Shown here: in pieces, positions 59,816 to 64,000 of the stretch
How the letters are laid out: each line of letters starts with the position of its first letter
Numbering within the stretch: position 1 is the first letter of the stretch
Assembly (NCBI GenBank): GCA_026874595.1
Contig: CM049310.1
Coordinates: 866,001 to 930,000, forward strand
Direction of reading: 5' to 3'
DNA from: Sipunculus nudus
Taxonomy: Eukaryota > Annelida > Sipuncula > Golfingiida > Sipunculidae
Length of the DNA: 64,000 bases
Program-made: the position numbers and the translations under genes
The notes under the pieces: generated by a model
Seen by the model: the letters and a program-made list of their open reading frames with translations, nothing else
Database searches by the model: none
What the model was told of the DNA's origin: nothing

Positions 59816-59818
59816 TGT

Positions 59819-61732
59819 TTTTAGGTATATGACTATATTTAATCAAGATTCAATTGTATACCCTAAGTTAGATCTGAATTTTCAAATTTTGTAAGTTTTT
59901 AGCATAAATATAAAATCAGTACTTTAAATTTTGCCAAGGTTTGACCATGGCACATTTTTTTTCCTGTAAATGCTGTGGATTTAACTTTCACAGAATGTTA
60001 CCATTAGCATTTCATCTGTTAACATCTGAAATTTGAAACCAGTTGATCAAAAACTGTAGATGTTATTCAAGTTTTCAAGCACCATGTAAAGTATTGTTTA
60101 GATCAAGCAAGTGTTTTGCAGTTTGCTAGAGCTCAGCTCCCCAGCTTCCCAGGCGAGCTCTCAGCTCCCAAAATTTGGCATACAGTTAGATGTCCCCTAA
60201 ACCCCTAACATACCAAATGTTTGGTCACTAGAACTTCATTCCTTTGAGATATTAAGAAAAAACTTCAGTTTTCAATTAAAAACCCATTGTTACACTTCAA
60301 GACTGCCTAATATCAAAACCACTGATCTGACTTTGACCATATATAATAACATGTTCTTCTATTCATACTCTATGCACATGCCAGAATTGATGTCAGTATT
60401 GCAAAAAGTTATGGGCCCAAACATAATGCACTTTGTAAAATATCAGGAAAAATATTTAGTCACTTAACACCAAAAAATGTTAAAGCTAGGGACTTTTTTT
60501 TAGTAATATAACTTAAATTAATCAAAATTTATTTGTAAACCCAAAATTAGATCAAAATCTTTTAAAGTTTTTAAAATATTATCAAAAATATAAAATTGGT
60601 ACCTTGAATTTTGCCCAAATTTGACCATGGCACGTTTTTTTTCTTGTAAGTATATTTAATTTATTTTTCACAGCCTGGATACATGTGGATTTAATCTGTT
60701 AAATTCTGAAATTTGAAAGTAAAAGCTTAAAAATTATTCTAATTATTGAAGTTTTTCAGATGCTCTTATGTATTTGCATTTTGTGTATCCAAGACCCCAC
60801 TCTTGCTCACTACAGCCTTGCCTAGGTAACCTTATTAGTGATGCAGCACTGGCAGAACACCCCTGCTGTAATAAACATACACTTATTCTCATGGGCCCTA
60901 CCCTAACACTCCACCTCCCCTCCCCCACCCATCCCACCACCACCACCATCACCAATTATATTGCAATACATGGTTTGTTATTATCAACTGTATTTCTTTA
61001 AATGTAAAGCTGTTTTTGATCCAATGTGCACAACTTTCTTGAAATATTAATTCAAGAAGTAACCCAAGAGATGCCACATTGTTCCCATCATTAGGCATAA
61101 TTTGATAATATATGAAACAAATCATGGATAAATAAAGGTGCAATTTAAAATTGTGAATTCTGGTGTGTTATTTTCATATATTTTTTTTTTGCTTTGCAAA
61201 TTTAAAAATATTTTATAAAAAAAATATATATATATATGTGTGCATAATGTGATGTTACCTGACTAAATTAAGTATGAAGTTGATGCAATTTAGATTTGTG
61301 AATCAGTTTAAATATTCAGATATATATGATATACTGTAAATATATAGTAAAATTTATAAACTTAAAAAAAAAAAAAGACTTAACAAAAGAAAAAAAAGGA
61401 TCTAATGCAAATATTTGTTCATTATTTTCCTGTCTCAGTAGAATGGAAATTAAAGTTATTTGCTTCGTTTTCCATCTCTCTGCCTTTTTTAAAATATTTA
61501 AAAATGATTTGATTTAAATTTTATCCTTTACCTATTTGCAGAGGTACTGTATTTAATTCCTTTTTCTGTATTTAATACCAAAGGTGTTGTAACTCTCCCC
61601 CCCCCCCCCCCAGTCTTGGACCCTAGTTCCTGAGCACTGAGGATAGTATTTTTATTGCAACTTAAAAAAATCTATGGTGATGCAGTTATAACTCTCACAA
61701 TCAGCTGAGTGCTGTGACCCATGGGTTCCTTG
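59819..61732 (+). mobile_element. B-family sequences, two overlapping partial copies
   Basis: 59819-60165 is B interior starting mid-element, where the LINE broke it. From about 60168 a second B begins in its leader (CAAAATTTGGCATACAGTTA) without a 5' hairpin. It runs to a proper 3' end, TCAGCTGAGTGCTGTGACCC ATGGGTTCCTTG at 61732. C-rich patches occur at 60905-60950 and 61596-61611. The short frames at 60743-61143 lie in this element. Confidence 0.7.
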
Positions 61733-61737
61733 TTTTT

Positions 61738-62263
61738 TTAATTTTATGCATTTTTTTCTCTATTTTTGAGACCTTCAAGTATGTAGATGTCCTTTAACAG
61801 GGTCCAACCATTCAACCTAGAATCTTTTAATTTAATATCAATGGAGGTCCATAAAAAATCTCCTTGGAAACCTGAAATTAGGTCTCTGTTACCCATATTC
61901 TCTGAGCTATGGGTCTCAGAAGTATACAAAATCTCCAGTTTCTGAACAACTAGTGCATCCATCACCATATGATTCTTTGCATGCACATTCATCATGAAGT
62001 GTTTCTTCAGTACCTTGGTGGTGGTGCCACCTGGATTTTTTCAAATTTTTATACATTGCACCTAGGATCTTCAAATTTGACATCCAGGGAGGTCCATGAA
62101 AAGTCTCTTTGGAAACCTGAAATTAGGTCTGTAACCAATATCCTCCGAGCTATGCTTCAGTTGAATTGGGATACCACCTACAAAATTTGGCATTCAGATG
62201 ATAAAATTCCTTTTGTGAATGTCTTCCTAGTCAGTTGAGCGTCATGACCCCTGGGTCACTTGT
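61738..62263 (+). mobile_element. B2 module pair with 3' end
   Basis: B2 phrases (TTAACAGGGTCCAACC, GGAGGTCCATAAAAAATC, CTTGGTGGTGGTGCCACC) are followed by the end CAGTTGAGCGTCATGACCCC TGGGTCACTTG before TT. No 5' hairpin. Confidence 0.65.
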
Positions 62264-63610
62264 TAAGACCTTCAGATGAAGCAGTCTGTTCATTAACAGG
62301 GCACAAATCATAACCATTAGACCTCTTAACTTCTAACTGTACATCCTGGGAGGTCCTAGGCCAATCTCCATTGAAACCTAAAATTAGGTCATGGTGACCT
62401 ATTTTTTTGTGAACTTCAGGCTGAAAACATAATTTGAGCACCCAGTCAGTCAGATGGGGCACAAATTGTATCTGCTTGGCCAAGAATCTTTTAACATGAC
62501 ATTCAGGCAGGTCCTGGGTTAATGAGCATGGAAACCTGAAATAATGTCATGGCAACCTATATTCTGTGAACTATGGGCCATGAGCATGATTTTTAGCACC
62601 CTTAAAGGGGCCCAATCACCTATCTGACCCTTATAAACTAAAGTTATCCCTTGGAGCTTTTATAAAAATAGGCCAGAAAACGTGGATATTACTGCACACA
62701 GGTTGCTTGTTTTGTTTATATCAATGTATTTATAGTATATGGGGCCCAACAAAATAATCAAAACAAATTCAATAAGGGCATCTAGCGGCAAGTCAGATAC
62801 GCCAGAGCTTTGCAAATGGTGATTTGCAAAAAGTCACCTTTCTATCTCCATATATATACAACGTACCTGCCAGCTTAAATTACATGTTATCATATTTGTC
62901 AACATTTGTCAACTGTGTTTACAAACACTTTGTTGATAAACAAGTTCATACAACCTTCACGGAGGCCTTATAAAAACTTTTCACAGCCAAATTTCCCTTA
63001 GATCATTAATATATACACAGAGGAAGCCAGAAATCACAAAAACTTTTTCAAAAGGTAGTTGAAAGGGCACCTTTAAAATCAGATGGGCACAAATTGTATC
63101 TGTTAGCCCTAGAATGTTCCAATGGAATATGTGTGGAACTCTTGGGCAATCTCAATGAAAACCTGAAATTAGGTAATGGTGACCTATATTTTGCATGCTA
63201 CAGGGCAAAACATCTTGGGCAGTCTCCATGGAAACCTGAAATTATGTCATGGTGATATGTATTACTGGCCAAAAACATTTTAAGCACCCAGACAGTCAGA
63301 CAGGGTACAAAACTTTACCGTTGGACCTGGAATCTTCTGTCTCGACATCCAGGGATGTCCTTCAAAAATGTGCATGGTCATTTTTAGGTCAGCTGACTGC
63401 ATACACAAAAAGGCTAGATTTCATGGGAATGGCTGGTCACATTATCATGAAACTGTTTCTTCTTGTTGATTTTGAAGAACTTGAATGGAGAAACCACCTA
63501 CAAAATTGGCTTTCAGATGGTAAATTTCTTGGGGGAGTCAGTTCACACTTTGTCATTTTGTCCAGATACATTATTTTCTGTTACAATTTCTGGATTCAGG
63601 ATCAAAATAT
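62264..63610 (+). mobile_element. B2-related tandem modules with a TTAA MITE inside
   Basis: Four diverged modules are recognisable by CATTAACAGGGCACAAATCA or AGATGGGGCACAAATTGTATC, then GGGAGGTCC, then AAACCTGAAATTAGGTCATG and GTGACCTAT. A MITE splits the third (62606-63072). No end motif is seen by 63610. Confidence 0.55.
62606..63072. mobile_element. TTAA-flanked MITE, copy 2 (467 bp)
   Basis: TTAA at 62602-62605 and 63073-63076. The ends are AGGGGCCCAATCACC and the inverse AGGTGCCCTTTCAACTACC. Its flanks join to give the ordinary B2 phrase AGCACCC..CAGATGGGCACAAATTG. It shares its 3' half with 28043-28314 and is 195 bases longer, so copy 1 probably has an internal deletion. Confidence 0.78.
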
Positions 63611-64000
63611 TGCCAAACTGAAGCTGTGCTGTTAGCCTAGGGATAGAGCATACATCAATACTACAATAAGGACTAGACCAGTGATGGGTTATATCTTTGT
63701 ATCCTCCCAGTTCCTGTCCTCAGTTTGCCACCTCATAGTGTATGGGACAGCTAAGTGTTTTGTGTTGGAGGTATTAGGGCAGAAGGAGATACTATAACTA
63801 TCAAAAGGGCCAGCAGGGAGCTGACCTTGCTGCTGGCTGTCTGCTCCAGCAGGAACTTGATTTTTTCTGCAGAGAGGCTTGAGAAATCTCACAGTCTTCA
63901 CTCTGTGTGCGCTTTCCTCACAAACCAGATATTGAACATGCGTTTCATTCTATTTGCATTTTATGCAAAGTAATTCATAGTTTTGCCCATGTTTGTTTCA
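63611..64000. other. Unassigned right edge
   Basis: No repeat family recognised. Two overlapping frames on opposite strands (63689-63901 and 63755-63973) carry no motifs. This could be unique host sequence, but nothing shows an exon. Confidence 0.4.

Larger units (their letters stand above)
54480..59818 (-). mobile_element. LINE (non-LTR retrotransposon), nearly full ORF2, interrupted by B
   Basis: On the minus strand the order is endonuclease (59815-59061), a linker (59060-58995 continuing at 57084), reverse transcriptase (56620-55385), a C-terminal CxC..H..C segment (near 55010) and a 3' UTR ending in a CAATAAATCATTCAAACAAA tail at about 54480. Element B occupies 58994-57085. The beginning of the endonuclease and any ORF1 are missing, so it is 5'-truncated at the junction with B sequence at 59819. 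The catalytic residues of the transcriptase are intact, but frameshifts in the endonuclease and at about 55380 make the copy non-functional. By motif style it belongs near the Jockey/CR1 groups. The clade is uncertain. Confidence 0.85.

Noticed and set aside
59806-59820. LINE 5' junction contains TAGGCCTTGTTT, like the end of family C
   Set aside because: The bases are explained as LINE coding sequence (..NKAYHIN.. on the minus strand). About eleven matching bases can arise by chance.
1-64000. tRNA, rRNA or snRNA genes
   Set aside because: I looked for tRNA-type box A/B pairs with a foldable acceptor, and for conserved rRNA phrases. Nothing convincing was seen by eye. A covariance-model scan would settle it.

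Overview
The window looks like non-coding, repeat-packed DNA from a marine invertebrate, most likely a bivalve mollusc. This is an inference. The main clues are many non-autonomous, rolling-circle-type elements with internal tandem repeats that resemble the bivalve 'pearl'/HINE type, plus long interspersed (LINE) fragments, AT-rich spacers and no bacterial gene organisation. I found no convincing host gene, tRNA, rRNA or CRISPR array. Nearly all short open frames are accidental readings of repeats.

Four element families, which I name A, B, C and D, share one architecture. Each has a hairpin or short motif at the 5' end and an inverted copy of that motif just inside the 3' end. A small hairpin follows, and then CTAG or CTTG next to TT. 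This asymmetric terminal inverted repeat is the Helentron (Helitron2) hallmark. A (454-2107, 5544-7274, 7617-8867, 16136-17860 minus, 35347-38479) has a core of about 280-bp tandem modules carrying GGTGGCGCCACC palindromes. B is about 1.9 kb when uninterrupted (39093-40966, 57085-58994). B2, B3 and H are B relatives with different cores. C is about 4 kb (50564-54479, and two nested copies at 15943-20135 minus and 32605-38672 plus). D lies at 25058-27134 minus. No Rep/helicase protein is visible, so all copies here are non-autonomous.

Layout. 1-3213: broken B with A inside. 5184-9062: B with two A insertions. 9541-11347: C and B fragments. 12293-13440: LINE 3' fragment. 13886-14748: inverted-repeat element. 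15943-20135: C carrying A, minus. 20462-21549: H. 21550-27578: a B copy holding a 2.36-kb PIF/Harbinger-like element with 34-bp terminal repeats, a telomere-like patch and a D copy. 28043-28314: TTAA-flanked MITE. 29280-31915: degenerate LINE with an in-frame quadruplicated reverse-transcriptase segment. 32605-38672: second C carrying A. 38745-43797: B2/B3 arrays with a clean B inside. 45440-45900: 37-bp minisatellite. 47061-49285: 83-bp satellite, 27 copies. 49533-54479: B2 then C. 54480-59818: nearly full LINE with a readable endonuclease and reverse transcriptase, interrupted by B. 59819-63610: B and B2 copies with a second TTAA MITE.

The strongest observations concern how elements interact. 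One B copy sits exactly at a TT inside the LINE frame. The nested C(A) composite moved as a unit to two sites. Families with otherwise different sequences share one GC-rich palindrome.
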